DNA of 39,480 bases from DASVSE01 sp036399715 (GCA_036399715.1 DASWMO010000150.1:1-39480), one strand, 5' to 3'. Positions 15,409 through 24,540 are shown, counted from the stretch's first letter. The notes: a model not told the origin generated them from the letters alone. Made by a program: numbers and translations.

Positions 15409-16731
15409 ATGCGCCTCCTGACGCTCGCTCTCGCGCTCCTCGCTGCTGGACAGACGGCCGCCCCCGCGGCCCAGACCGGGCGCTGGGACCGCCTCGCCGC
15501 CTCGGACTCCGTCCTCGCCCTCGCCGGAGCGGCGTACGCCGGCGGCCGCCCGGCCGAGGCCGGTCCGCTCTACCTCGCCGGGGCCGAGGGGGCGCTCGCG
15601 GCCAGCCGCCCCGGAGCGCTGTACAACGGCGCCTGCTCGTTCGCCCTCGCCGGCCAGCCCGACGCGGCCGTCCAGGCGCTCGCATCGGCCATCGCGGCCG
15701 GGTGGGACGACGCCGACTGGATGCAGGCCGACACCGACCTCGCGTCGCTCCGCGGCCGGACGGAGTGGACGGGCCTCGTCGCCCGAGCCGCGGCGAACCG
15801 CGTGGCGCTCCGGGCCCGGCAGACGAGCGTCGACTCGGTGCGGATCGTGACCGAGGACATCCCGCGCTTCTGGGCCGCCGTCGATGCGGCCGGGCCCGCC
15901 CTCGCGGCGCACGACACCTCGGCCGCAGCGGCGGTCTTCGAGCGCCTCTACCTCGACCCGGGCACGGACCAGTTGCTGAGCTACGTCTCGGCGAAGGTCG
16001 GCGGGCCGCGCGTCTACGCGGCCGCACTGATGCGCTGGCTGGCCTACTACGCCTCGCTGCGCGCGAACACGCTCGCGCTCGCGGCCCTGGAGCCCGAGAT
16101 CCGGGGCGCCCTCCGCCGCATGACGGCCCTCACCCCCGACGCCGTCTTTCCGACCGTCGGCCTCGTCGTCGGCGTGTTCTCGTCCGGCGGGACGTCGACC
16201 CCGCAGGGGCTCCTGCTCGGGGTCGAGATGAACACGGCCGCGCCGGACTCGCCCCGCGGCGAGATGCCGGTGGGGCTCCAGGGCATCCTCGCGCCAGCCG
16301 AGAACCTCCCGCACGTCGTCGTGCACGAACTCGTCCACGCCAACCAGGGCGGCGGCGAGTGGTCGCTCCTCCGCGGTGCGATCATCGAAGGCGGGGCCGA
16401 CTTCATCGCGGCCCTCGCGCTCCCGGGCGCCCCGCCGGCGCCGTACACGACGTGGGGGCGGGCCCACGACCAGGCCGTCTGGACGCGCTTCATGGCCGAG
16501 AAGGACAGGACGGATACGGGCGCGTGGATCGGGAACGCGAGCTTCCGCGCCGCCGACTGGACGGGCGACCTCGGCTACTACGTCGGCGCGGAGATCTGCC
16601 GGGGCTACTACGCGCAGGCGGCGGACAAGGCGCAGGCCGTCCGTGACCTCCTGCTGGCCCGGGACCCCGAGGCGATCCTCGCTGCGTCCGGCTACGCGGC
16701 GCGGTATGCACCCGACGCGGTAGGCGAGTGA
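15409..16731 (+). CDS. Putative secreted zinc metallopeptidase (HExxH, DUF2268-like)
   Basis: A 440-residue protein with an N-terminal signal peptide (MRLLTLALALLAAGQTAAPAAQ). An N-terminal helical half resembles degenerate TPR (for example ALYNGACSFALAGQPDAAVQALASAI). The catalytic half has VVHELVHANQ (HELVH zinc motif, about residues 304-308) followed by IEGGADFIAAL, where the Glu is a likely third zinc ligand as in gluzincins. This arrangement resembles DUF2268 predicted proteases; substrate unknown. The frame is open upstream, but ATG 15409 begins exactly at the signal peptide. Its stop overlaps the menH GTG (GTGA), so it is coupled to the men genes although its function seems unrelated. 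Confidence 0.82.
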   Translation: MRLLTLALALLAAGQTAAPAAQTGRWDRLAASDSVLALAGAAYAGGRPAEAGPLYLAGAEGALAASRPGALYNGACSFALAGQPDAAVQALASAIAAGWDDADWMQADTDLASLRGRTEWTGLVARAAANRVALRARQTSVDSVRIVTEDIPRFWAAVDAAGPALAAHDTSAAAAVFERLYLDPGTDQLLSYVSAKVGGPRVYAAALMRWLAYYASLRANTLALAALEPEIRGALRRMTALTPDAVFPTVGLVVGVFSSGGTSTPQGLLLGVEMNTAAPDSPRGEMPVGLQGILAPAENLPHVVVHELVHANQGGGEWSLLRGAIIEGGADFIAALALPGAPPAPYTTWGRAHDQAVWTRFMAEKDRTDTGAWIGNASFRAADWTGDLGYYVGAEICRGYYAQAADKAQAVRDLLLARDPEAILAASGYAARYAPDAVGE

Positions 16732-17519
16732 CGCCGGTCCTGCTCCTGCACGGCTTCCTCGGCCGCGGCGCGGACTGGGCGCCCGTCGCCGCGCGCCTCG
16801 GGCGCCGCGTGCTCGCGCCGGACCTGCCGGGGCACGGCGGGGCGGAGGCGCCCACGGAGGCTCCGGCCGAGGCGCTGCCCCTCTCTGCCGACGCCGAGCC
16901 GCACGACACGCCCGACCCGCGTCCGGGCGGCCTCGCCCACGCGGCCGACCGCCTCGCAGACTGCCTAGGCGCCGCCGGGATCGACGTGGCCGACGTCGCG
17001 GGCTACTCGATGGGGGGGAGACTTGCGCTCCTCTTCGCGCTCCGGCACCCCGAGCGGGTGCGCCGCCTCGTCCTCGCCAGTGCCTCGCCGGGGCTCCGCA
17101 CCGCGGCGGAGCGGGCCGCGCGGCGTGTCCACGACGCCGCCCTCGCCCTCGACCTCGTGGCCGACTTTCCCGCGTTCCTCGACCGCTGGACGCGGCAGCT
17201 CGTCTTCGCGTCGCTGAGCGAGGCGCAGCGGGCGCAGATCGTGGCCGACCGGCTCGCGCACGGCCAGCCCGAGGCGCTCGCGCAGGCGCTCGTCGGGATG
17301 GGGACGGGGGCGATGTCGAGCCTGTGGGAGCCGCTCCGGACGATCCGCGCGCGGACGCACGCCGTCGTGGGGGCGCGCGATGCGAAGTTTGTCGCGCTCG
17401 CACACGCGATGGCCGGAACCGGGGCCGTCACTCCGCACGTCCTCCCCGGGGCGGGCCACGCCCTTCTCACCGAGGCGCCTACGGCCCTCGCCGACCTTCT
17501 CCTGACTCTGCTCGACTAG
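16728..17519 (+). CDS. menH: SHCHC synthase (alpha/beta hydrolase)
   Basis: A 263-residue alpha/beta-hydrolase that eliminates pyruvate from SEPHCHC in menaquinone synthesis. The oxyanion motif LLLHGFLG is at residues 5-12. The nucleophile elbow GYSMGG, the acid VGARDAKF and the His in PGAGHAL complete the triad. The GTG start overlaps the previous stop by four bases, and menB begins immediately after its TAG with no gap. An insertion rich in Ala/Pro/Asp (about residues 40-65) follows the second strand. The MenH assignment relies on men context, because the hydrolase fold alone is not specific. Confidence 0.92.
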   Translation: MTPVLLLHGFLGRGADWAPVAARLGRRVLAPDLPGHGGAEAPTEAPAEALPLSADAEPHDTPDPRPGGLAHAADRLADCLGAAGIDVADVAGYSMGGRLALLFALRHPERVRRLVLASASPGLRTAAERAARRVHDAALALDLVADFPAFLDRWTRQLVFASLSEAQRAQIVADRLAHGQPEALAQALVGMGTGAMSSLWEPLRTIRARTHAVVGARDAKFVALAHAMAGTGAVTPHVLPGAGHALLTEAPTALADLLLTLLD

Positions 17520-18416
17520 ATGGGACACCTCACCGACCGCCCGACCGTCACCGGCCCCTTCGAGTGGGACGCGCACAGCGACTACACGGACATCGTTTAC
17601 GAGACCGGCCGGACCGGGACCGACACAGCGGGGATCGCGCGCATCACCATCAACCGCCCCGAGGTCCGCAACGCCTTCCGGCCGCTGACGGTCCGCGAGA
17701 TGCAGGACGCGATGAACGCGGCCCGCGACGACGCGAGCGTCGGGGCGATCGTCTTCCGGGGCATGGGCGACGAGGCGTTCTGCTCCGGCGGCGACCAGCG
17801 GGTCCGCGGCGAGCACGGCTACCGCGAGATGGACGGGCCCGACGCTTCGGGCGCGCCGACAGGGATGCAGCGCCTCAACGTGCTCGACCTCCAGCGCCAG
17901 ATCCGGACGTGCCCGAAGCCGGTCATCGCGTCGGTGGCGGGGTGGGCGGCGGGCGGCGGCCACGTCCTCCACGTCGTCTGCGACCTGACGATTGCGGCCG
18001 ACAACGCGCGCTTCATGCAGACCGGCCCGAAGGTCGGCTCGTTCGACGCGGGCTACGGCACGAGCCACCTCGCCCGCCTCGTCGGCCAGAAGAAGGCCCG
18101 CGAGATCTGGTTTCTCTGCCGCCCGTACGACGCGCAGGAGGCGCTCCAGATGGGCCTCGTCAACACGGTCGTGCCGCTGCGGGAGCTGGAGCGCGAGACG
18201 GTCCAGTGGTGCCGCGAGATCCTCGCCAACTCCAACATCGCCCTCCGGATGATCAAGGCCGCAGCGAACGCGGACGAGGACGGCGGCGCGGGCCTCCAGG
18301 AACTCGCGGGCCACGCGACGATGCTGTTCTACATGACCGAGGAGGGCCAGGAGGGCCGCAACGCGTACCTGGAGCGCCGCCCGCCGAACTTCGACGCCGA
18401 CGGGTACAAGCCGTGA
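17520..18416 (+). CDS. menB: 1,4-dihydroxy-2-naphthoyl-CoA synthase
   Basis: A 298-residue crotonase-family enzyme that cyclises o-succinylbenzoyl-CoA. Visible marks are INRPEVRNAFRP (about residues 43-54), the CoA/oxyanion motif CSGGDQRVRG, VAGWAAGGGHVLHVVCDLTIAA and the MenB-specific GSFDAGYGTSHLARLVGQKKARE segment with its catalytic Asp and Tyr. Length is normal for the longer MenB form. The ATG directly abuts the menH stop, and the menA GTG overlaps its own stop, so it sits in a coupled operon. Confidence 0.97.
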   Translation: MGHLTDRPTVTGPFEWDAHSDYTDIVYETGRTGTDTAGIARITINRPEVRNAFRPLTVREMQDAMNAARDDASVGAIVFRGMGDEAFCSGGDQRVRGEHGYREMDGPDASGAPTGMQRLNVLDLQRQIRTCPKPVIASVAGWAAGGGHVLHVVCDLTIAADNARFMQTGPKVGSFDAGYGTSHLARLVGQKKAREIWFLCRPYDAQEALQMGLVNTVVPLRELERETVQWCREILANSNIALRMIKAAANADEDGGAGLQELAGHATMLFYMTEEGQEGRNAYLERRPPNFDADGYKP

Positions 18417-19351
18417 CGGCAGAGCGTGACGCGGGGCCGGCGATGGAGCCCGTAGCGGACGCGTCGCGGCCGTCCGCCGTTCGGCTCTGGCTCTCCGCAT
18501 CGCGCCTCCGGACGCTCCCGGCGGCGGCGGCGCCGGTCGTGCTCGGGACCGCCTTCGCGGCCGGCGAGGGGGCGTTCCACGCCGCTTCGGCGGCGTGCGC
18601 GCTCGTCTCGGCGCTGCTCATCCAGGTCGGGACGAACTACGCCAACGACGCCGAGGACTTCGTGCGCGGGGCGGACACGGCCGCGCGCGTCGGGCCGAAG
18701 CGGGCCGTGAATGAGGGCTGGGTGACGGCCGGGCAGATGCGGCGGGCGGCGGCGCTCGCGTTCGGGCTCGCGTTTCTGGTCGGGCTCTACCTCGTCTGGC
18801 GCGGCGGGTGGCCGGTCCTCGCGCTCGGCCTCGTCGCCATCGCGAGCGGATACGGGTACACGAAGGGCCGCTACGCGCTCGCGTACACGGGCCTCGCGGA
18901 CGTCTTCGTGCTCACGTTCTTCGGGCCAGTCGCCGTCGGCGGGACGTACTTCCTGCAGGCGCTTGCGCTGCCGGCGTGGGTGCTCGTTGCCGGCCTGGGC
19001 CCGGGCGCGCTCGCGACGGCGATTCTGATCGCCAACAACGTCCGCGACGAGGAGCAGGACCGGGCGGCGAACAAGCGGACGCTCGTCGTGCGCTACGGGC
19101 GGCCGTTCGGGATCGGGCTCTATGCGGCGTGCTTCGCGCTCGCGGCGTCGGCGGCCGCAGCGTCGGCGCTTTTCGCGGACGGGCACGCGGGCGCGTGGGC
19201 AGCCGTCGCCGTCGCTGGGCTCGGTGGGGTCCGCCTCCTGCCCGCGCTGAACCGGGCGTACGGCGCCGCGGCTGCGCCCGTGCTCGGACAGACGGCGGCG
19301 GTGCTGATGCTGTACTCCCTCGCGTTCTCCCTCGGCTGGTGGCTGGCGTGA
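18413..19351 (+). CDS. menA: 1,4-dihydroxy-2-naphthoate polyprenyltransferase
   Basis: A 312-residue integral membrane prenyltransferase (UbiA superfamily) that attaches the isoprenoid tail to DHNA. About eight to nine membrane helices are visible. The two Asp-rich motifs are TNYANDAEDFVRGAD (first) and NNVRDEEQDRAANKRTLVVRYG (second); both are typical of MenA. The GTG at 18413 was chosen because it overlaps the menB stop as GTGA, as at the two following junctions. An ATG at 18443 would remove ten non-conserved residues and remains possible. Confidence 0.95.
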   Translation: MTAERDAGPAMEPVADASRPSAVRLWLSASRLRTLPAAAAPVVLGTAFAAGEGAFHAASAACALVSALLIQVGTNYANDAEDFVRGADTAARVGPKRAVNEGWVTAGQMRRAAALAFGLAFLVGLYLVWRGGWPVLALGLVAIASGYGYTKGRYALAYTGLADVFVLTFFGPVAVGGTYFLQALALPAWVLVAGLGPGALATAILIANNVRDEEQDRAANKRTLVVRYGRPFGIGLYAACFALAASAAAASALFADGHAGAWAAVAVAGLGGVRLLPALNRAYGAAAAPVLGQTAAVLMLYSLAFSLGWWLA

Positions 19352-20352
19352 CCGAGGCCGACGCCGCGATCACGCTTCACCCGTACGCGCTGCCGCTCGT
19401 CGAGCCCGTGACGTGGGGCGGGCAGGCACAGACGGAGCGCCGCGGGATTCTCGTCCGTGCCGAGACGGCCGCGGGCGCTGTCGGCTGGGGCGACGTGGCA
19501 CCGCTGCCAGGCTTCAGCCGTGAGACGCTCGCCGAAACCGCCGAGACGCTCGGCCGGGCGTCGGCTGGCGATGTGAGCGCGCTGCCATTCGCCGCGCAGT
19601 TCGGGCTCGACCTCGCCCTCGCCGACGCGGCCGCGCAGGAGGCCGGTCGACCGCTGGCCTTCTCGGCCGACCCCGACGTGACGGTCCCGCTCGCCGGGCT
19701 CGTCCTCGGCGGACCTGCGCCCGAGCGCCTCGCCCACGCCGAGCGCCTCGCCGCGGCAGGCTACCGGACGGTCAAGCTCAAAGTGGGCCGGGGCGACGTG
19801 CTCGCCGACGCCGCGCTCGTCCGCGACGTGCGCGCCGCGGTCGGGCCGGACGTCGCGCTGCGCCTCGACGCCAACCGCGTGTGGTCGCCCGCGGACGCGC
19901 GGCGCTTCGCGGACGCGCTCGCGGGCGTCGCGCTGGACTTTGTCGAGGAACCCCTCGCCGACGCCACAGGCCTGCCCGAGCTGTGGCTCGACACGGGCCT
20001 GCCGATCGCGCTCGACGAGACACTCCAGCATCCAGGCGGGATCGACGCGATTCGCGGCTGGGCCGCAGCCGTCGTCGTCAAGCCGACGCTCGTTGGCGGC
20101 ATTGCTGCCGCGCTCGCTATCGCCGAGCGGGCGCGCGCCGTCGGCGTCCGCGTCGTGATCAGCGCCGCGTTCGAGAGCGGCGCCGGTCTGCGCGGGCTCG
20201 TCGCGCTCGCCGCGGCGACGGGCGGGCACGCGGCGGGCCTCGACACGTACCGCTGGCTCGCCCGCGACGTGCTCGCGGACCGCCTGCCGCTCGACCGGCC
20301 GCTCGCCGACGTGCCCGGCCTGCTCGCGCGGCCTGTCCGGATCGCGCTGTGA
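19348..20352 (+). CDS. menC: o-Succinylbenzoate synthase
   Basis: A 334-residue enolase-superfamily enzyme that dehydrates SHCHC to o-succinylbenzoate. Catalytic and metal residues appear in order: TVKLKVGRG (KxK), RLDANRVW (Asp ligand), FVEEPL (Glu ligand), ALDETL (Asp ligand) and VVKPTLVGG (second-face Lys). The GTG start forms a GTGA overlap with menA, and the stop overlaps the menE GTG in the same way. The N-terminal capping domain begins with LHPYALPLVEPVTWG. Length is close to that of menC from other bacteria. Confidence 0.95.
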   Translation: MTEADAAITLHPYALPLVEPVTWGGQAQTERRGILVRAETAAGAVGWGDVAPLPGFSRETLAETAETLGRASAGDVSALPFAAQFGLDLALADAAAQEAGRPLAFSADPDVTVPLAGLVLGGPAPERLAHAERLAAAGYRTVKLKVGRGDVLADAALVRDVRAAVGPDVALRLDANRVWSPADARRFADALAGVALDFVEEPLADATGLPELWLDTGLPIALDETLQHPGGIDAIRGWAAAVVVKPTLVGGIAAALAIAERARAVGVRVVISAAFESGAGLRGLVALAAATGGHAAGLDTYRWLARDVLADRLPLDRPLADVPGLLARPVRIAL

Positions 20353-21764
20353 CGCCCGACCCGGTCCGTTACCACGCCCTCGCGCGCCCTGACGCCCCCG
20401 CCGTCGCCACCGAGGCCGGCGTGTGGACGTGGGCCGACCTCGACGCGCGCGTCTCAGCCTGCGCAGCCCGCCTCAGTGTTCTCCCCGGTCGCCGACCCGT
20501 CGCAGTCGTCGCGCCGACCTCGCCCGATCTCGTTGTGGTGCTGCTTGCGGCGCTGCGGGCGGGCGTCGTCGTGGCGCCGCTGTCGCCGCGGTGGCCGGCC
20601 GCGATGGTCGAGGAGAGTCTAGCGCGCCTCGGAGCGGACGTCTTCATCGGAGATGCGGGCGGCGCACTGGGCGTTCAGACTGTCAGGCTGGATGAGGTGA
20701 CGGCGCCGGGGCCGGCAGGCGATACCCGCGCGCTCGACACCCGCGCGCTCGACGAGGCGCGGCCGTGGACGGTCGTCCACACGTCCGGTTCGTCGGGCGA
20801 GCCGAAGGCGGCGCTGCACACGGTCGGCAACCACATCGCGAGCGCGCACGGCGTGAGCGCGCGCCTCGGGCTGGAAGCCGGCGATTGCTGGCTGCTCGAT
20901 CTGCCGCTGTGGCACGTCGGCGGCCTTAGCGTCGTCGTGCGGTGTGTGCTCGCCGGGGCGGCGATGGCGATCCCCGACGCGGGCACCAGCACGGCCGATG
21001 CGCTGCGCCGCTTCACGCCGACGCACGCCTCGCTCGTCTCGACGCAGCTGTTCCGTCTGCTCCGCGACGACCCGGCGGCGGGCGCGTCGCTCCGGGCCGT
21101 CCTTCTCGGCGGCAGCGCGGTCGCGCCCTCACTGCTGGACGCCGCGCACGCGGCCGGCCTGCCGGTGTGCGTCGGCTACGGCATGACCGAGACGACGTCG
21201 ACGGTCACGATGACCGCGCCGGGCGAGTCGCGCGACGCCCTCGGCACGGCCGGGCGCGTGTTGCCCGGCCGGGAGCTCCGCGTGAGCCTGGCCGGCGAGA
21301 TCGAGGTCCGCGGCGCGACGCTCTTCGCAGGCTACCTCGGCGCCGACGGCCTCGACCGCCCGCTCACGTCCGACGGCTGGTTCGCGACCGGCGACGTCGG
21401 CCGGTTCGATGCTGCGGGCCGGCTCGTCGTGGCGGGCCGCCTCGGGACGCGGTTCGTCTCGGGCGGCGAGAACGTGCAGCCCGAGGCCGTCGAGGCGGCG
21501 CTGGCCGCCCTGCCGGGAGTCGCCGAGGCGGTCGTCGTGGCCGTCCCTGACGCCGAGTGGGGGGAGCGCGGGGTTGCGTTCGTCCGTCCGAGCGGCGCCG
21601 TCCTGCCCGACGCGGCCATTCTCTGCGCGGCCCTCCGCAAGACGCTACCTGCCTTCGCCGTGCCGGCCGCGATCTACCCGTGGGAGGGGGCCGTCGGGCT
21701 CAAGCCGGACCGTCGCGCGCTCGCTGCCGAGGCCGAGCGTCTCGCGGGCATCGCCTCGGTCTGA
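20349..21764 (+). CDS. menE: o-Succinylbenzoate-CoA ligase
   Basis: A 471-residue adenylate-forming enzyme that activates o-succinylbenzoate with ATP and CoA. Motifs in order: VVHTSGSSGEPKAALHT (P-loop-like A3), the WHVGGLSVVVRCVL segment typical of MenE, GYGMTETTS (A5), GWFATGDVGRFD (A7), GRLGTRFVSGGENVQPEAVE (A8 hinge) and the catalytic Lys in VGLKPDRRA near the C terminus (A10). The GTG overlaps the menC stop. A long open frame extends far upstream but overlaps menC and is not coding. It is the last gene of the operon, followed by a hairpin that points the other way. Confidence 0.95.
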   Translation: MTPDPVRYHALARPDAPAVATEAGVWTWADLDARVSACAARLSVLPGRRPVAVVAPTSPDLVVVLLAALRAGVVVAPLSPRWPAAMVEESLARLGADVFIGDAGGALGVQTVRLDEVTAPGPAGDTRALDTRALDEARPWTVVHTSGSSGEPKAALHTVGNHIASAHGVSARLGLEAGDCWLLDLPLWHVGGLSVVVRCVLAGAAMAIPDAGTSTADALRRFTPTHASLVSTQLFRLLRDDPAAGASLRAVLLGGSAVAPSLLDAAHAAGLPVCVGYGMTETTSTVTMTAPGESRDALGTAGRVLPGRELRVSLAGEIEVRGATLFAGYLGADGLDRPLTSDGWFATGDVGRFDAAGRLVVAGRLGTRFVSGGENVQPEAVEAALAALPGVAEAVVVAVPDAEWGERGVAFVRPSGAVLPDAAILCAALRKTLPAFAVPAAIYPWEGAVGLKPDRRALAAEAERLAGIASV

Positions 21765-21766
21765 AC

Positions 21767-21804
21767 AAAAAGGACGGGCCGAGAGCATGTGCCCTCGGCC
21801 CGTC
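21767..21804 (-). terminator. Intrinsic terminator of the PpiD-like gene
   Basis: GACGGGCCGAG (21773-21783) and CTCGGCCCGTC (21794-21804) form a perfect 11-bp stem with a ten-base loop. On the minus strand the stem is followed by CTTTTTGTT, a T-run rare in this DNA, so it is a classical rho-independent terminator for the foldase gene. It may also block menE read-through, though no T-run follows on the plus strand. Confidence 0.85.
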
Positions 21805-21840
21805 GCGGTCGTTCGGTCCGGGCATCCCCGGAGCGGCGTC

Positions 21841-23925
21841 TTACCCGAGCACGTCGGCGCGGAAATCCTCGACCTCGGCCTCGTCGCGGAGCGACTTGAT
21901 CCACGCCTGCGCGACCTGCTGGCGGCGGCGCTGGAGCAGCTCCTCGCGGATCTGCGTGCGCACGGCGTCCGTGAGCTCGGCCGGGAGGCCGCCGCGGAGG
22001 GCCGTCGTCTGGACGACGAACGCGGCCTGCTCGCCCTCGACGACGCCCGAGCGCTGGCCCGGCTGGAGGCCGAAGGCCGCCCCGACGAGGCGCGGCTCGG
22101 CCCCGAAGCCCTCGACGGTCGGCGTGTTCATAGACAGCCCGCTGAGTGCGACCGGCGCCTGCCCGACGGCCCGCGCGATGGCCGCGAGGTCGGCCGTCGG
22201 CGTGACCGCCGCCGCGAGGCGCTCGGTTGTGACGGCGCGCTTCTTCTCGAGCGACACGTCGGTCTCGATCTGGTCGCGGACGTCCTCGAACGGCCGCACG
22301 CCGGCCGGCGTGACCGAGACGACGTGCACGACGGCGAAGCGGTCGCCGGCGTCGAACGGGTCCGAGACGGCGCCCGCCTCGGCCGTCCGCAGGAAGCGGA
22401 CGAGCTCGCGGCCGACATCGAGCGAGGGCACGTACGGCTGGTCCTCCTGGACCTCGAGCGGCGTGACCGTAAGGCCCTTCTCGCGGGCGGCCTCCTCGAA
22501 CGGCGTTTCCTCCTCCTGGATGTTCACGACGACGAAGTCCTCGGCCTGCTCGCGCACGGCGTCCGTGTTGGCCTGGACCGGGCGTGAGATCTGGACGAGC
22601 TCGGCCTCCTGGTTGCTCGTCCCCTCGACGAGGATGAGGTGCAGCCCGAACTGCGTGCTCACCGGCCCGACGACGCGGCCGACGGGCGCGCCGAAGACGG
22701 CCGTGTCGAACTCGCCGACCATGCGGCCGCGCGTGAACCACCCGAGGTCGCCGCCGCGGGCCTTGTTGGACTCGTCGACGGAGTACTGGCGGGCGGCTTG
22801 GGCGAAGCTGATCTGGCCCGCGTCGAGGCGCGCCTTGAGCTCTCTCGCCTGCTCGCCCTGGCTCGCCGGCAGCAGGATGTGGCGCGCGTGGACGAGCGGG
22901 CTCGCCGCCGCGCGGACGCCCGTGATGCGCGCGACGACGGCCTGGTCCCCGGCCACGACCGGCCCGACGACGCGGCCGACGCGGAGGTCCGAGTAAACCG
23001 CCGCCGCGAGTTCGGGCGCAAGGTCGCCAGCCGACACGTAGGCCGGCGAAGCGTCCGTCCCGAACGAGTTCTGGCGGGCGTACGCGGCCGCGTCGCGGGC
23101 GGCGGCGAACGGCCGCGCGAAGGCGCGGACCTCGCCGATAGCGCGCATGGAGTCGGCCCGCGTCGGGGCCTTGTCGAACGAGACGACCTCGACGGCCCAC
23201 GTCTTGGCGCGTTCGTAGTCGTCGCGGTGGGCGTCGTAGTACGAGCGCAGGTCGCTGTCGGACACCTCGATCTCGGTGTCCGGCACGTCGGCGTAGCGGA
23301 GGGCGACCGCGCGGACGTCAGCCGTCCGGCTGCGGCGGACGAACTCGGCGTCGACGTCGGCGTCGGACACGCGGACGGCGGCCGAGACGAGGGCCTGCAG
23401 CTTCGTGGTGCGGCGGTTGCGGCGCACCTGCTCCTCGATCGCGCCGAGCTGGCGGATGATCTCGGGGTCCTCGCTGCGGGCGGCCTCGGCGAGCTGGGCG
23501 CGGTTGACGCCGCCTTGGCCGTCCGAGAAGACCTGCGCGATGAGCGGGTCCGGCGTCGGGCCGTTGATGAGGTCGTAGACCTCGTCGTCGGTCACGGCGA
23601 TGCCCAGGCGGTCCATCTCGCGCTCGACGAGCGCGTTCGTGATGAGCTCGTCGTAGGTCTGCGTCTCGATCTGCTGGCGGATGGCGTTGGACACGTCGAC
23701 GCCCTGCGCCTGGTAGCCCTGCACCTGCTGCTCGACGCGGTTGTTGAACAGCTCGGCCTCGACCGGGATGCCGTCTACGGTCGCGATGTTGCGCCCGCCG
23801 CCGCGGCCGCCGGCGACGGCGTCGAAGAAGCCCGAGTCCTGGAGCACCCACAGGATGCCGAAGGCCGCGACGAGGAGCCACAGGATGAACCCTGTCCGCT
23901 CCCTCATCTTGTTCATTACGCCCAT
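21841..23925 (-). CDS. PpiD/SurA-like peptidylprolyl isomerase foldase
   Basis: A 694-residue periplasmic chaperone anchored by one N-terminal membrane helix (about residues 12-28). It has a SurA-N/PpiD-type helical domain (DGIPVEAELFNNRVEQQVQ and the ALVEREMDRLGIAVTDDEV segment) and one recognisable parvulin domain (about 346-435: HARHILLPA, then GGDLGWF and FGLHLILVEG). A C-terminal helical region follows, as in PpiD. It would help outer-membrane or secreted proteins fold after Sec export. Start choices are M1 or M4, both before the basic RERTG stretch. It is monocistronic: its own TAGCTTCG box lies upstream and a strong terminator downstream. Confidence 0.92.
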   Translation of the reverse strand: MGVMNKMRERTGFILWLLVAAFGILWVLQDSGFFDAVAGGRGGGRNIATVDGIPVEAELFNNRVEQQVQGYQAQGVDVSNAIRQQIETQTYDELITNALVEREMDRLGIAVTDDEVYDLINGPTPDPLIAQVFSDGQGGVNRAQLAEAARSEDPEIIRQLGAIEEQVRRNRRTTKLQALVSAAVRVSDADVDAEFVRRSRTADVRAVALRYADVPDTEIEVSDSDLRSYYDAHRDDYERAKTWAVEVVSFDKAPTRADSMRAIGEVRAFARPFAAARDAAAYARQNSFGTDASPAYVSAGDLAPELAAAVYSDLRVGRVVGPVVAGDQAVVARITGVRAAASPLVHARHILLPASQGEQARELKARLDAGQISFAQAARQYSVDESNKARGGDLGWFTRGRMVGEFDTAVFGAPVGRVVGPVSTQFGLHLILVEGTSNQEAELVQISRPVQANTDAVREQAEDFVVVNIQEEETPFEEAAREKGLTVTPLEVQEDQPYVPSLDVGRELVRFLRTAEAGAVSDPFDAGDRFAVVHVVSVTPAGVRPFEDVRDQIETDVSLEKKRAVTTERLAAAVTPTADLAAIARAVGQAPVALSGLSMNTPTVEGFGAEPRLVGAAFGLQPGQRSGVVEGEQAAFVVQTTALRGGLPAELTDAVRTQIREELLQRRRQQVAQAWIKSLRDEAEVEDFRADVLG

Positions 23926-24001
23926 TGCACGTCCGCCGAGGCGGGGGAAAGTCTGAGACGTGAAAAGGGCCGGTACCCGGAGGTCCGGCCCGCAGAGTCG
24001 G

Positions 24002-24009
24002 CGAAGCTA
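24002..24009 (-). promoter_or_regulatory. Promoter-like -7 box of the PpiD-like gene
   Basis: TAGCTTCG on the minus strand, 76 bases before the ATG at 23925, matches the recurring TAnnTT(T/C)(C/G) pattern. The leader would be about 70 nt long and has no obvious ribosome-binding site. Confidence 0.45.
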
Positions 24010-24105
24010 GCGACGGCGCAGGGCGGCACCGGGGGAAAAATCCGCGCAGAGGCCGCGGCGGCAACCCGCGCGGACCGGTGAGCGTCACGAGCCTTCGCCC
24101 TCTAC

Positions 24106-24540
24106 GTGCTGATGAGTTGGACGGCCCGGTTCTGGAGCGCCGATGCCGACGCGTCTACCCGCGCCCAGCGCGCGTGGACGGTCGTCTACGTGCTGACAAT
24201 GCTTCTCGAGGCAATCGCGCTCTTCGGAGCCGCGCTCTTCGGGGCCGCTCTGGTGCCGGTCAGCGTGTTCTCCGCCTCTAACGCCAGCCTGACCTTCGCG
24301 GGGGCATCCATCATCCTGGGCTACACGGTGCCAACCGTGTTGCTGATTCTGGCCGGCGTGCTGTCGCTGAGCTTCACGTCGACCGGGCTGCTGCGGCGCC
24401 TCATCTGGGTGAAAGCCGGCGTACTCGTCTTCGTGTGGGCCGTTCTGATTCTAGGTGTCCCGGACGACCCGTACGTGCCGGGCAGTTGTGCGAACGCCCA
24501 GACCGGCTGCATTCCCAGAGACGCCGCCGGGCCACGGTGA
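24106..24540 (+). CDS. Small membrane protein of unknown function
   Basis: A 144-residue protein with three to four hydrophobic stretches (for example TVVYVLTMLLEAIALFGAAL, ASIILGYTVPTVLLILAGVL and AGVLVFVWAVLILGV). It ends in a short extracytoplasmic tail with two Cys. The start is GTG 24106 or ATG 24112, two codons apart. Third-position bias is weaker than in the neighbours. I recognise no family. It stands alone between the foldase promoter and a minus-strand carbonic anhydrase gene. Confidence 0.6.
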   Translation: MLMSWTARFWSADADASTRAQRAWTVVYVLTMLLEAIALFGAALFGAALVPVSVFSASNASLTFAGASIILGYTVPTVLLILAGVLSLSFTSTGLLRRLIWVKAGVLVFVWAVLILGVPDDPYVPGSCANAQTGCIPRDAAGPR

